DNA from: Cyanoderma ruficeps | Taxonomy: Eukaryota; Chordata; Aves; Passeriformes; Timaliidae | DNA length: 64,000 nucleotides | Reading direction: 5' to 3' | NCBI GenBank assembly: GCA_008694505.1 | Contig: VZDJ01000046.1 | Span: 2,127,961-2,191,960, forward strand | Part shown: piece by piece, positions 13,401-28,400 of the stretch | Numbering within the stretch: position 1 is the stretch's first letter | How the letters are laid out: each line of letters begins with the position of its first letter | Made by a program: the position numbers and the translations under genes | The notes under the pieces: model-generated | Seen by the model: only the letters and a program-made list of their open reading frames with translations | Database searches by the model: none | Told to the model about the DNA's origin: nothing

Positions 13401-16400
13401 TGCACTAGCACTGATGGTTAAATTAAATAACTTTCTCTGCCTTTCTTGTTTAGTTTCAACCATCACCATCCCAGTTTTTAGAAAATAGTTACGCCCCACC
13501 TCAAAATCTGCCTTTTTTACGGCTAGAAAACATAAAAACTTTTTCCTTCTAGAATTCTTCTGTGATAAAACAGATTCCTTCTTCCCCTGCTCTGTGCTTT
13601 TCCTACACTTCCCCCAGCTTTAGTGTGTGAACCCAGCCTGACACGGCGTTTCTCCAAGGACACATCAGTGCCTTGCACAATCCATTAACATTTCTTCACC
13701 TCCTAAAACTATTTATGCTGATACACCCTCAGAGCAGGTCCAGGGCTGTTTTTTTTTAATGCTGGCTCAGAGTCACTGTGTGCTCTGCTGCTCCTCATCC
13801 TGCCACTCACAGCTGATGAACCCCCCAGCACAGTAGTGAGCAGTCTCTGTTTACAAGACCTCGCAGTTTCTGTAGTGAAAATAAATTCCTTTTTTATTGC
13901 CCTCATCATGAGGCCGAGCCTGCTCGTTCCTACAGCGCGATTTGTTCTCTGTATTGACAGGGCCTTTCAGCTTTTCAGTCATCAGGTCACTCCATCAGCA
14001 CACCACTCCCTTTTTCCAGCATTATTGTAGGGAATAAAACATTTTTAATCCCAAACTGATCATTGACAAACTCCATCGGTCACTTCCCCATGCCAACAGC
14101 ACCTTTCTGAGTCTCTTCCCTTATCACCTTTAGAATTCTTCAAAGATGTGTTATTTTCACATTAGTAAAAAATTTTTCATTTGACATATCAAATAAAAAT
14201 GCCTTGATAGATCTCCATTAACTAATTTTTTTCTATTTTCTTTTTTTTTTCTTTTATTTTTTTTTAACTTAAAATTCTCCATTTGCTCCTATAACTGCAA
14301 GTCTAGCTACTCTACATTTAAATAAGGCATGACAAAGGTAAGATTTTAGGATCAGGTCCATTCATAAAGTCTGGTAAAGCAAGAGGAAACTTGAAAGTGC
14401 TGAATAAATTTAGGAATGAGGTGCAGGCACAAAGATACCTGGTTTATTTTTTCCTTCCTGTTGTGCAGCCATCATCACTTTTTTAGGTTCAATCACCTCT
14501 CACAAATTTGATTGAGTTATTATGTATGAATTCCAATCAGCCAGGCAGACTTTGCACCCCGTTGCTCTCCTTACTGAAAGCAGAATATTAAATTTAGACT
14601 TGGAGCATTTTTTACATTATTCCTGATATCAGCCACGTCCACTTTACACAGAAACCTCAGGTCTTTTCCTGATATCTTTGTATTAATATGATAAGGAAAT
14701 CACTTGTTGTTTCATTTCCCCAGGTGTGACCTCATCTGAACCACGTTTTTTGTCCGTTTTCCAACACCAAGACTCTGAGCACTGATGACAGAGAAGGTTG
14801 TTGCTCACCACACTTTCTTCATTCCTTTGCACTATTTTAAGAAGTCAGAAAACTCCCCAGAGAACAAGCTAATGATCTTCCCTTTCTTCACTTCCTCAGC
14901 TTTATGATTTCTCCTGATCTGTTCCACGAGGGGCTGGAGGTGTCAGGGGAGCGATCTGGGTTTATTCCCACAAGTGACCTTCCTGCTGCACAGCCACACC
15001 AGACCTGCTGTCCCTCAGTATCCAATCCTCCACTTCTGTTCTGGGAGCCCAGCTGGTGACACAGCTGAAATTCCTCCATTTCCTTACCAGGGGGACAACA
15101 GTGGCACGTCTCAACTACCTGGGCAAACTCCACATTTTCCCTCATTTATTATTTTTGGCATTGTTTCCCAGTTCCCCAGTCCCTTTTACCTATCAAGATA
15201 ACAAACAGAACCAGCACAACAACCTCTTTGTCTTCTTGATTCTTCCCTTTTTTCCTGAGTGGAGTCTCATTTACTCATTTTTCTTTACCACACACCTTTG
15301 TTCCTTGTCCTCCAAACACCCTCAAACCTGATTCAACCTTTTCCTCTCCTTTGTCTTCGTGGTCACATTTCCACTTGGGTCACATTCCTTATCTACAATG
15401 TTAAATAGCTTACTTATATTCACATTTTATTTGGCAAATCCTACACATTTCTTTTGAGTGAGACCCTACTCTCTCTCCTTTCCTCTATCTTGTCTTCTTT
15501 CAAACCCCTTTTTCCCACCACCTTTTGTCCCTGGCTCCCCTCTCTCTCAAGCAGCAGAAAGTGACATTTCCCACATCAATATGTTCCACTGCCTATCCCC
15601 TTTGGAAAGCACAAAGCTTCAAATCTTGCTCTCACATCCTCCCACAAATATTGCTAAGGCTGTCACCAATTATCCCTCTATTCCTGCCTTTTTTTGAACG
15701 AAAAACATTAAATTCTTTCAAGCAAACTCCCTTCTTTATTACCTTTTTAGCAGTTGCAAGCTGTGCTTCATTATTCTGCATTTATTAATTGATTAATGTC
15801 GCAAGCAGCTCTTGCCCAGTGAACGCTTTGGCTACGAGGGCCTCTGCCCACTTCCCACAACAGAACCTCAAAGGCAGGGAAAGTCCTGAAAATTAGGAAT
15901 TGCATGCAACCCATCGAGCAGGAGGCACAGAAATTCACTCACCCCAACAAAAAAAGGGTTCAATTCTTCCCTTCCAAAGTCTGGATCCCACAAAATCTCT
16001 CCTATTTCCTCCTCCCCCTGTTCCTGGGAAATCTAACTCGCTTCCCTCGTGTTGCAAGATCACAAAGGGCTCTTGGGGAGCTCTGAGATTCTCAATTTTT
16101 TTCTTTTTCAGTTGTGTCCACCTCCTTGTTTTTTAGCATTGCAACATAACTGACAGCTGTTTCCCCTCCAAAGCAGCAGCTTCCCTGTCTTTTCCAAACA
16201 CCAAAAGCTGTAAAAAACACGATGACATCTATTTATATTACATAACTGCAAGGCCTGAGTGAAAACCCACACAAACTTCCCTCTGCTGTTGGTCTCCCAG
16301 GCACTCTCAAGTGGAGGGGAAACTACCTCTGAGAAAGTTTTCCCAGAAAACTGGCTCACAGAAAAAAAATCTACTTCCATCAAGAGCTGGGAGTGCCCCA

Positions 16401-19400
16401 AGTGATTGGATCCTTCATGCCAAGCTGGAATGGGAATTTTCCCCCTGGCCCAGCCCAATGGATATTTCACAGAAAGCCTCTCTTCAGCCAACAGCATCAG
16501 GAGAGAAGGTGAATTTCAGAGGAACTCCAAATTAGAGATTGGCTCTGGGACAGGAAAAGGTGTCAGCAAAGGAAAGTGGATGGAGGGTGGGGGACCCTTT
16601 GTTCCACCCACAACTAACGAGCCAGCAGAGCATCACCTTCCTTTTCAAACTTCTGCATGACTGAAAGAGATTTAAGGTTCAGTAACGTGTCGGAATTGGG
16701 GTTATTTTACAGTAAATGATACAGAAAGGATATAGAAAAAAAAAAGGTTTGATACAGATTACTGCAGTAATGGTCATTTCTATAAAACTTCTCTTGGTGA
16801 GTAAAGGCAGACAAAACTCAAAATTACAGAAAAAAGAATTTAAAATAGTTTGCCAATGGACCAGAAGAGGAAGATTCTTGTAGGAATGCTTCCAACCAGA
16901 CAATTGATTACAGAAGTAAACCCAAGGTGATAAACAGATACCAGGGTAAAAGGCATAACAATGGGCAGCGTTTAACATGGTTTGGTGCTTCTGCATGTTT
17001 TTATTTCAAAGATGGATTAAAAAGGATTAAGATTAAGGAGATTTAACTTCACCAGTCAGGTCAAACAGTACCACAGGAATGAAGAGTAAGTACACAGAAC
17101 AATATAATTTTAATTATTCGATTCCTTCAAGGGAAAAACTGTTCATTAATAGATTTTAGAGAATAAGGGGAATTGGTAATCAAGGTAATTGGTAATCAAG
17201 GACAGAGTTATTGGCTGTGAGAAATCCTACACTGATAAGGAGTTACGATGTGATTTATTTGGTTTAATAACAACTGGCTTTTGAAATAAATAAAGAAACG
17301 CACAAAACAATCAACTCCAAACAACCAAAATTCCCCAACACCAAAATGGGAACAGCACAGATAACTTTGAAACAGGTCTGAACACCTTTTTCTGGAGCAG
17401 TAAGGACTACAGAAGTGCCGTTAACAGAGCTGTGGGATCACAACAAGGAGGAAGATGTTGACGTGTATTTCCCAAGGTTTATGAGCAGCCAACCCCAATG
17501 AAGTACACAGCCTCCTCTTGACTGGCAAAATCAGCCTCCTTCTTTATTTTTCCCACAGCTAAACCCATTGTTTTACTCATTCTCACAGAAACACTTCAGG
17601 GGAAAAAAACAAGGAAAAGACACCCAGTGACCAATCCTGACTGAGAGTGGCGCGTTACCTGCCATCGCCAACTGGTAAAATATCCCCAGCTTGACAAAAA
17701 CGATGCAAACTGTGGCATTTTGATTAGTGAGCAGCACAGTGAGCCTGTGTCTCAGATCAGGCTCTGTGCATTGCCTCCAGGCAGCCTGAAAATGCCAATC
17801 CACTGCTTTTCCACAGAAGGATTCCACCCAAGGAATCTTCTCCTTCCACGTGTTCTTTGCTCTCATGGGTTCTGCCAATGATGCTTTTCTGCAGTCAGTA
17901 ATTGCAGTCATTGATTAGGAAAAACGTGGAAACAGGTTGGTGAGGAGCTGGAATTTCAAGAAAGCTGAGGATGCAGTGAGTGCACCCAAAGGAGCCACAT
18001 CCCACTCCAGGAATGGCTCTGCACGAGTAAGCACGGAGAGGGAAGGGGAAGGGTTGGGAGAGGATGAGGCAGCAGCCAGCAGGGAAAGCTGTGCTGCAGG
18101 TCCCACTGCAGGCTGGAAATCCAGTCAGACTGTGGGGATCACTCCAGTTGTCATTAAAACCGCTCTGAATATTCACAACTTTCCTGCACTCAGTGGGGGC
18201 TTACAGCCCAACCTTTGAGCTCATTCTCACTCCCATGCATGGAAAATATCTGTATTTTTTCATCTGTCTCTTCTAGCTCTCATCAATGTGAAGATCCCAG
18301 TACACATCTTGCACACTCAGAAAGATTAGTCCCCTGAGCTGCTATAATGTGACTTTTTTTTAAAAATTTTTCGCTGGTTGTTTAAAAACTTATTAAAAAA
18401 AAAACCCAAAAAAACAGGTTACAATTGTTAGGAACCAGCATTCCTTCCTGTACCAGAAGCAACAACGCGTTCTCGGCAACTTCCTCAGGAATTCTCACCC
18501 CTCTCTTGCCATTTGTTATCAGCTCAGGCAGTGATGATCATTAGTGCTCGGAGCATGAAAAACTCATTACCCAAAATCTACAAACTCTCTGCATTTCCTG
18601 GCATGTGCTCCCCCGAAATAAAAAAAAAAAAATACTTAAGATTGCCAGTGATTTTAGAACAACTGCCCAGCAGATCTGGCTGAAAGCTGGAATTTCCATT
18701 TGCCAGGGAAAATCTGTAACGAGGTAAAAATTGTGGAGCTGGAGCACAAAAGCAGCAGCAAACATCAAGGCAGAACACAAAAACGGGGGGCAGGAGATAA
18801 CACCAAGGCCAGGAGGTTTAGGGATGCTGGAGCTTGCACCTTCCATTAATTGCTCTAAATTTACCTGAACCTCTTGATACTTTTGGCCTCCTCACCTCCC
18901 AGTACTGAAAGTCATTTATGCTGTGGAAAAAATTAGAACTGTGCTTGTTTTAACATCAAAGCCCTGAGAGCACCCAAGTTTTTGGACTCTGAGGAATAAT
19001 GTATTCAACCTGGTCATGGGTGCCTGAATTTTGATTACTTCCAAGTTGTTCCTCTTTATTGGTGAAGAAAAAGGATTTTTTTTATCTGTGCAAGTTAAAG
19101 GGAAACTTTGTTTTTGTTTTCCACTCTGTTCCAGCATTAATGTGACTTTACTGGCCTGGGGAGACAGGACTACATGCAAGATAAAATATGGAAGATCACA
19201 TATTTATATGAAGCCATTAATGTCTGTTCTCAACTCTCAACACATGATTTATCTCCTGTCTATCACAGAAAATTGAACTGCTGTGTTCAGATAATTAAAT
19301 TTCTAGTGGTAGTGCCAGAATTTCTCTCCTTTTTTTTTTTACAACAGCCAATTTAAAGCCCATCACCGGGTGAATACAGTCGAGACTGGTTTTGTCATGT

Positions 19401-22400
19401 ATGATGCTCTGCATTATTACAGTTTTTCTCCCGTTTTTCATTGACCTGTCACTAAAAAAATCAGATTTCATTTCACAACTTGATATTTACAGTGTAAAAT
19501 CTCTTTATGAGTAGGTTATTTAGATTTTCTCACTTTGTAGGGGAGATAACCAAGCACTTCAGGAGACGATTTATGTCAAAGATAGACACCCAAAGTCAAA
19601 TTAATCATGATTTTTTTTTTCTCTTTTTTTGAGTTTAAAGGCCTAAATGCAAATATTTACATAAAAAGTAAATGAATCATCCAGTGTCACTCCCTGCCAT
19701 GGGCAGGGACACCTTCCACTGTCCCAGGTTGCTCCAAGTCCTGTCCAGCCTCGCCTTGGACACTTCCAGGGATGGGGAATCCACAACCTCTCTGGCCAAT
19801 AAAGATCATTAAGACAGATAATTACACTCAAAACAGGAAAAATCAAAGTGCTGTCAACTCCTCAACTAAAATTAAATAATCTTTTTTTTTTCTTTTTCCA
19901 GTGCAATCTGCCCACAAAAATCCAGACAACTGAAACTTCCATGGAGTTTTCTGTTGTAAAAACCTGCTGATTTTTCTGCTAAAAAAAACCCCCAAAACTG
20001 GCACAGAACAATCCCATGGAGATCTATTGCTGGCTGAAAATCCCATTATCTACACCAACTCTTGTTTGTCTTCAGCTGTTCATCCAGAACTATGCCAGTT
20101 ATGTAAATAATTGCTCACCATGCTGCTAACACTCTCTGAATGGTGCATATTCCTTGAGGATATCAGCACAAGAGTTATTTGTCTTGATATTTTTAATATC
20201 CTAAGAGAAGCACGGTGACATAGGCAGCTAAATCCATCGCTGAAGATTACATAAACCAAATTCAGTTTGCACTTCTTCAGGAAAATTTGTGCAAAGGTCT
20301 AAAAACACTTTCCATTGTGTTCAAAAGCAGAAAAAAATTCCCATTTCTTGTATCAGAAGATAGGTACCAATGCAGTGTCTTACACAGCACAAGCTAGAGG
20401 AGAAACAGTACTTTAAAATGAAGTTTTGTGAGGAAATCGTGACAATCCCTCAAAATAGATCTGCACTCCATAAACTGTTCTGACATTCTGGACCAGATCT
20501 GTAAAAATATTTAGATTGTTGAAAATGCAAGCAGGCACCATAAGGAATTGCCACGTTCACTTTAGACACAGCTCCCCCAAATAAAAACACAGATGATTGA
20601 TTGGCCTTGTCATAACCCATCTGGTAGGAACTGGGAGGTGATGAGGGAGAATATATCCTTGCTTAAATTATTAAAGAATATTTATCATTTTATAGCAAGC
20701 AAAGCAGTGCAGGCAGCAGCAATTACGAACCTACAGATCATTACTTGCACAAGTAACTTTAGTAATCTGAACCTCTCCGTTGTAATCAGCTCAGAAAAAA
20801 AATGAAAATTTATGAGAATAAATGGCATATGCCCTGAAATTATCACATCATTTGTGTAGAGTACAAAAGTGGAGTCAAGCCAAGGGCTGTAGTGTCACTA
20901 CAAGCAAAAGAAAGGAAGAAATGACAATAAAATCCAAAAAAACTCAATCTGCAAACACTTGCTGGGATCCCAGCAGGTGAGCAATTGATTGTGGATCTCA
21001 AATTTGGACTCTGCTGCTGTTTCTGGCCAGGACAATGCAGAGCTGTAAGAAATAAAAGCTTCCATAAATCAGACTCGTGCTGCTCTTGAGTGCAGCCTCT
21101 CTCTCCGTGTCACTTGTTATTGCAAACTGGCAGGGAGCAGCTTCCCCTGCTCCTGGGGCTTTCCACAGAGAGAAAATCTGACTGAAGGAAGGAAGCCTTT
21201 GTGCTCTGACCCACTGACACTCACAGCACCACACAAACACCTCCAGTCTCTACAGAAAAGCTCAATTAAACACCACTGTGCCTGGGCAAGCCTCAGCGGG
21301 TTTTTAAAGAGGTTACGACGACTTTCCATGAATTAAGAGCTCAGAATATTCATTGCAGCAATAAACTGAGACCAGATTTGTCATACATTCCTTACGACTA
21401 CCTAAAAATGAGCTGCCTCATCCATTTCATTCTGCCTTTTCCTTGTCAGTGTCACTGACAGAGAGATTGAGGAAGTCACCACAGTGAGGTTTGCTCCCCT
21501 CTACTTAAGATACCTCAAGCATGAGAAATAAATAACCCTTTAAACGAGTCTTGCTTGAACTGCAAGGCAGGGAACAAAAAAAAGGTAGAAAAGGTAGAAA
21601 ACTACCTCAGACACGATACCTAATGTTTAGATGGAGTATTTGATATCAGATGTGGTGGACTGATCACTACAATAGATATATATTCATTATTATACACACA
21701 AGTGTGAGTATACAACAAGAAAAGCCAAGCTTAGGTGAGTAAATCTGCACAATCCCCCCACACTCATCACAGCAAATGCCACCAGAGATTAAGAAGGCCA
21801 GAGATTCAGGCACACCATGGATTTTTCCTCGCTTTTCACAGCTCACTGTGCTGTGCAGTTTATGAAACAAGGCTAGAGAGGCACTCACAGGTTGATGGAT
21901 CTTGATAAGATGACAGACACAGTCAGGAGGATGCAGCCATAGGGACCCGTTTCAAACTGAAAAAGAAAAAGGTGTTCTTTTGGTGTTATTTTGTTGGTTG
22001 GTTGGTTTGTCCAGGATTTTGGTATTATTTTGTTTGTTGTGTATAAATTTTTTGCCCAGTCCTCCAGAAATGCAACTGGAACTGAAGGCAGAAGGAATTG
22101 CTGTGATTTATGCTAAAACTGAATTTGTTGCTGTGATTGTTAAAATGCAAGACAAGCCCACAGAGTGTTAGAAACAGTGTTCAGAGCACAAAGGCTGGCA
22201 GCTGAACCATAATTTGTTTCATTAATATAGAATTAAACACAGTACCTGATGAATATTCTGCTGTAGGAATACAAGCAGATCCTCGTATCTCGTGGCACTG
22301 TGAAGTATCAGCTGGGAAGAAATCCAAAAAGGAAAAAAGGTGACTTAAAAAACAGCAACTCATTTTTATAACCTGAAAGCTGAAATGAATTAGCCAAAAC

Positions 22401-25400
22401 TTTCAAACTGCCTGGAAAGATCTGAACTAACAAAAAGAAAAAAAAAGATCTAATGAAATCTACCTCTTACTGTTGTCATTTGGCATAGAATTCTACCTCA
22501 GCACCTCACATATTCTGAATTTTTCACTGCTGCTTTTTGATGATTTTTAAGTTTCTTGAACAGACAATTTGATTCAATTTTAAGCACTGTCCATGCAATG
22601 AAAAACAATTCCTAGAACAGAAGGATACTGAAGTTTTAGAAGACACAAGATGGGCCACAAGCTCAGGGGTTTGTACCTACGTGGTGAGGCATTTATCACA
22701 CTCAGAGAATATGAATATTCCTATTTAACATGAAATCCAGGAGAGCTCACAGATCCAGGCCCTCACTTCAATATCCTTTGCCTGTTTTTCCATCTTCAGA
22801 TTTTTCTGAGACATCCATTCCCCCCGTTTAGGAGGCCAAAAACATTTCCTCCAACCACTAAAGCCTGGCTGGAGGCACCACTGCTTGCAAAGCCATCTGA
22901 GAGCCTCAGATGGAAACAAGGCATAACTGGAAAGTGTTCTGCCATTTGGAGCTTCTGGAGGGGGGGAAAAAGGCAAAGAATTCTGTGTAAGACAAGAAGA
23001 AAATAGTGCCTGTTCATGGTCAATCGGAAGGGCCCACGTTCATTTTTACTTTTGTGTCATTAAAAGCAGACAGAGTTTTTAGGTTTGGAAGATAAATGGA
23101 AAAGAAAAAAAAAGGATTTCAGTGAGCCCAACTGCCCACAGCCACTGGGACAACTCAGAGCCAGGCAGGATTTTATTTTTATTTATAACTAATTGGATTT
23201 TAAAGATTTAGGAGAGAAAGGGAAATCAGCTTCATTGAACTGAAATGGAGAGAGCAAGGAAGGGGATCTGGAGAATGGGAGTCACACAGAGCCTTACAGT
23301 TTCTAGGATTCCATCTGCCTTGTATTTCCCTGTGGGAGTGAACTGCTGTCTTCCTGACGGCCTGAAGGGGATATGCAGAAAAAACTCAGGTTAAAAGGAA
23401 GAATATGGCATTAAAGAGAAATCAACATGTTATATGAGCCGAATGATGTGCCAAAGATTTGCATTATTATTATTTTTAATGGCTTTTAAAAAAAAGATTT
23501 CTTGTAAGTAAGTTTATACTGCAAAGCAAACTTGTACCAAACACACTTTATCTGTGCTGTGCTCTCTCAGTCTAACACGAATTACAAGTTTCTCCATGCA
23601 GAAAAAGGATAAATATAAGTTTAAAATGTTAACGATAATTTTTTAAAAAAATATTTTTAGAGCAATGACATTCAAACCAGCAGAAGAACATACATAAAAT
23701 ATCGCACAGGAAGCAGGTCTGAGGCGTAAAATATGTGAAATATCATTTGAAATGTCTTTGAATTTGCTGCTTCTATTTCAGGTTAAGGAAAGATTTCTGT
23801 GTCCCAAAGCCTCTCTGTTATTTTGAAGCTATCTTAGTTGATCTAATAAAGGAAATTAATTATGGCCACAAAATTTGACTCACTTAAAAATGTCCTTTAG
23901 GTTCCTGTGCAGCCAAAGCTAGGGATTTAAAAGTCAGATGTTTTGTCTACAAGCAGGTCTAATTGCATTGCATCAACCAAGCAGGCAAATACAGCAAAAG
24001 GAGCTGAATTCCAGCCACAATGGCATATCCTGCAATACAGGAGCAAAATGCTGCATCTGGAAAAATAACTCTTAATAAAAAGATTTTGGAGGATCCCTAC
24101 AATTAATTAAATCCCCAGGATCTTTCACAGCAACTTCAATGTGTTTCATCTATTTCGTCCCAGCTGCTGGGGCAGCAGAAATCACATTTTGCATTGCTCC
24201 TTAGGCCGTTTTAGGTGGCATAAATGCAGCTCACAAAGCATTTTTATTGTAAATTATGTAGATTTGGGACAGATAGAGGTGCAGGAGCAGTGTACAGTGA
24301 CTAAAAATGCTTCTCCTACTCACAGAGCCACCAGGGCTTTCTCGTGGCCCCCCGCACGCCACAGAATGTCAGCGAGAGCCAAGGAGAGGCACTTGGTCCT
24401 GTGAGCCTCTGAGGGCTGGAGACAGCTGCAAAGAAAGGAGAGAGACAAGCACCAAAATGTGAGGGCAAACAGATTCACGGCAGCTTTGTCCCTAAAAGAG
24501 CAAAACCATCTTTAGAGAACAGTTTTGTAATGGTTAATAACAAGGCTCCGGTGAGCTGCGTCAGAAAATCATGATTTAGGTACCTCAGTTCTTCTACAAC
24601 CTGGATGGCCAAAAATCCTGTGAGTTGGAGAGGCAGCTGGTGTTGTCACCGGGGAGATATTCCAGGAGGAAAGGTGGAGCTGAATCCCCCCTTCCTCTGG
24701 GAATGAAGCTGAATCCCCCCTTTCTCTGGGAGCTGAATCCCCCCTTCCTCTGGGAATGAAGCAGCTGAATGAGAGGCCAGGAGAGCACTCCCTGCACACC
24801 CTGGACTGAGACTTCTCAGCACTGGCAGAGCTCTCCACAGGGAGATGCAATTGGTGTCACCACTGGGCTTTTTGGAACCATTCTCGGAGGAGAAACCTCA
24901 TTTTAGCCATTTAAGAAAGTACCTTGGGCCCTGAAGATAATAAAACCCACTGAAGGGAGCTGTAGGGAGAAAAACTCTCTCTTTAGATTGCTGCAGAAAA
25001 AAAAAACTGGGCACACTGGGTGGGTTTCTTCTCAAGTCAGAAGAAAAACAGGCATTGGGAGGACATTAATTCACCCAAGCCAAGTGTTTACAGCTCTGTG
25101 CTGCTTTTGGGGGACCTCTATGAGTTTTTGTTGCTCCTAATGACAGTTATAAATAATTGTAAACTTGCTATGTTCTCTGTGGTCTGTGGTGACACTGCTC
25201 CTGTCATACAGGTGAATTTAAGTGATGAAATTCACAGTCTTTACTTCTAGGAGATCATTACTTAAGCTGGTGTCTGATTTATAAGGAAGGATTAAAATAA
25301 AACTGTTTTTATCATTAAAAGCAATGGATCAAGAAAATCAAAGAGTAAATCAGGTATGATCAACAGCAGGGACTGGTTAAACACAGATCTGTTATCACAC

Positions 25401-28400
25401 CCTGATCTTGTAAAAGAAAGAGTTCCTCTTCCACAGAACATATTTTTAATTGCTTGGACAAAAAAGCAGGTAAATGCTGCAGGGAGCAACACCATATTGG
25501 CAAATAATAGACAAGAGAAGCTGCTTCATCTTTAAATCTGTAATAAAACTTCCAGTATTCTTCAACAGGATTGTTTTATGTTTAAAACATGATTTTCAGT
25601 TTCTAAAGGCATTAATCCATCGTTTCTGTCTGAAGTTTGTACTTCTTAGCCCTTTTAAACAAATCTACACCATGATGTTTTTACACACTGCTAAACTTTC
25701 TCCAAAGTACTATCTGCAATAAATGCTGCTTGCATTTTTTAAAATAAGGCATGCCCCAAGATCAGGACATAAAACATTAGTCACAAAGTGGAAAACTGGC
25801 AGACTTGAGAATAAACCCAATATCCATGAGACTGGATGAGAGTGGCAAAGAGATCCCATGCCCCTGGCCAGAACATAACTGGAGTTTTCTCTAGTGGCTT
25901 CAAGAATGGCAGCCTTTGAAATTCAGATTTTATCAGCTTTAGAGTGTCACCAGCATGGGAGATGAGGACAAAACCTGTTCCCACTGTTTGAGTAAAAGAT
26001 CTAATAATTCAAAAGACTAAACAAGAAACACCAAACGTCAAAAAAATTAAACAGGCTTTCAAGTCCAATGTCTGCCTTGAATATAATGTTCATTTAGAGA
26101 ATGTTTCCCTCTCTGAAGGATGTGAGATATGGGAAATAATTGGTGAGAGTTTTCAAGTGAAAAAAAAAAAACAACAATATAACCACAACTCTCTTATCTC
26201 TGCCTGTGTTTTGCTACAGACACCCAGAAATCCACGGGAATCACAAGTAATTTATTGTGCCTGAGAGAGGCAGCAGAGGAAGAAGGAGACATGATAATTA
26301 TTTTTTGGATGTGGAAGAAGCCTGAAATCAAACACGCTGTGAAGTGGTTGAGAATTTGAAAATCCAGGTTACAATTAGAAAGGAATACTTCTCCTCTCAT
26401 TTGAAGCTCTGAGATTTCCCTTTCCTTCTGCCTGCTGGAAGTTTCTGCCCATGGCAAACACGGCGCAAGAAAAGCACGTTTATCTCATGACTAAAAACCA
26501 AAAATCTTTTAAAACCATGTGGATAATAAGAGGGGGAAAACAGGAGAGGCAAACTCTGCCAAGTAAACAGGATAGGCTGGAGCTGCTGGCACGAGTTGGG
26601 ACACCCAGTTTAAACAACCTGGCCTCCATCCACTTATTTGGGTGCCACATCATTTTATTTCATTTATGATCTCTGAACCATGCTCAAGAGGGAAATTAAC
26701 ATCTCTGTTTTCACTGAGGATGACCCGAGACACAAAGGGACCAAGGAGCAGATGATCAAAGGCTGTCCTCAGGGCTGAAAGAAATTCTTGGTTTTCACAA
26801 CCAGAAATAATTCTTCTGTGGAGATTCCTGGTCATAAAATCTAAGTATGCGCTGAGTTTCCTGCTAGAAAGTTTCTGAGGTTTTTCTTTTATGTAGACAA
26901 GAACTTTGAAAAGTCTGCCCTGGTTATAAACTGAATTAGAATCCCAAAGTTTTGCAGGATAATTTCTGTAATTTCCCATCCTGGATGCTGAAGACAAATA
27001 ATGATGCTCTATAGGTACCTGTTTCTTTCCAATACTGATGAAAAACAACCCAAACAATGAATTTACATTAAGGCTAAGCCAGACAGGACTAAGGAATATC
27101 AACAGACACCACAGCATTTTCCTACACAATACCAAGCAGAAAAATGGGTATTTAAGGCCAGAATTTAATACAAGAGGAACATTTTTATATTGTAAGGTAA
27201 TGAAGCTCCAAAGGACCTCAGCATGAAAGCTTCTCTTTGGACTAAATCAAGGTCAGGCTAATGGAGGTCACAAATAAAAGAAGGTGGTGGCAGCACAAAC
27301 CAGTAAAATAATTTTCCCTAATAAACATTCTGCTCCTTTAAGGCACAGGGAGGCTTTGTGGAATTTTTCTTTTTTAATGGACTTAAAATCTTATTGAAAA
27401 CAAAAGGCAAATACATGAAAAGTGGTAATAAATTCATTTTTGAGGCATTATTTTCCAGAATTTAATCAGGTAACCCATGTTCCTTTAGCAACGTGACAAG
27501 TACATTATTATTATAGCAGTCCAAGCAATTTCCCTGTCACCAGCAACACCTAACAAAATTCCTTTTAAAGTGAGTAGAAAACAAACAGAATATAAATTCA
27601 AATTCCATTAAAGAGTTTAAATGGGAAAGATCAAATACAGCTACAAGAAAACAAAAAAAATTGTCATAACTTTAATTTTTTAACCCTGTCGAGAAGCTTA
27701 GTACCAAACACTGGGTAAACTTCATGGTCTTTCAAACCTTGATTATTTTTTTGTTTGAAATCCACCATGAGGACCTTGAGGCTATATAATTTTCAATGGC
27801 CTCAATTCAAGCAGTTTGGGTTTTGCAGAAGTTCTTGGGTTAATCACAAGCGATTACACAAGTAAGACACCAACTTCTAAACCCCTACAGTTCAAGGGGA
27901 AGCAAACACAAATAAATCAGATGCTGCTTTCTTTCTCTCTTTCTCTGAAACAAAAAGAAGCTCAGTAAGTTCAAGCTCAAAAGGCTCCTGAGTGGCTGCA
28001 GCAGAGAAAATAAAATTTTTTTTTGACTGGTGTAGGGAGAATTTCTGAACCGTCGGTGCCTTACCGGGCGTCTTTGTTCCTGTTGGTGTCTGCAAAGATC
28101 AGCTGCTGCAGGACACAGGCTTGGACTGCAGCCAGAACTCCACACGGGCCACCCTGGGGGAAAATGGGACACTCCATGAGCAAAAAACGGATGGATGCTT
28201 AAAAAACCCCTGTGAGCTCCCATCCAGCCCAAAGCCATCCTTCCATCTCTCTCCTTCCAGCCATGGCTTTACAATGCTCTCCGTGGCTCTGGGGTTCTGT
28301 GCAAAAAGAAATGAAAATCAGTGGCTTTAAAGTGTTTTTGTGGTTCCTGCCTATTTTTCCTAAAAAGACCTAGGCATCTATAATGTCCAAAGAAATGCGG

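Larger units (their letters stand above)
6675..21888 (-). other. Intron 13 of MINDY4 (15.2 kb)
   Basis: This is the longest intron in the window. It holds two CR1 tails, a short hairpin, a four-copy 137-bp array, a CpG-rich block, a purine tract with one ambiguous base, and a stretch near 14880-15560 that is pyrimidine-rich on the plus strand. I saw no exon-like segment with MINDY4 similarity between exons 13 and 14, and the protein alignment across the junction needs none. The remaining sequence is AT-rich and unrecognised. Confidence 0.8.
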
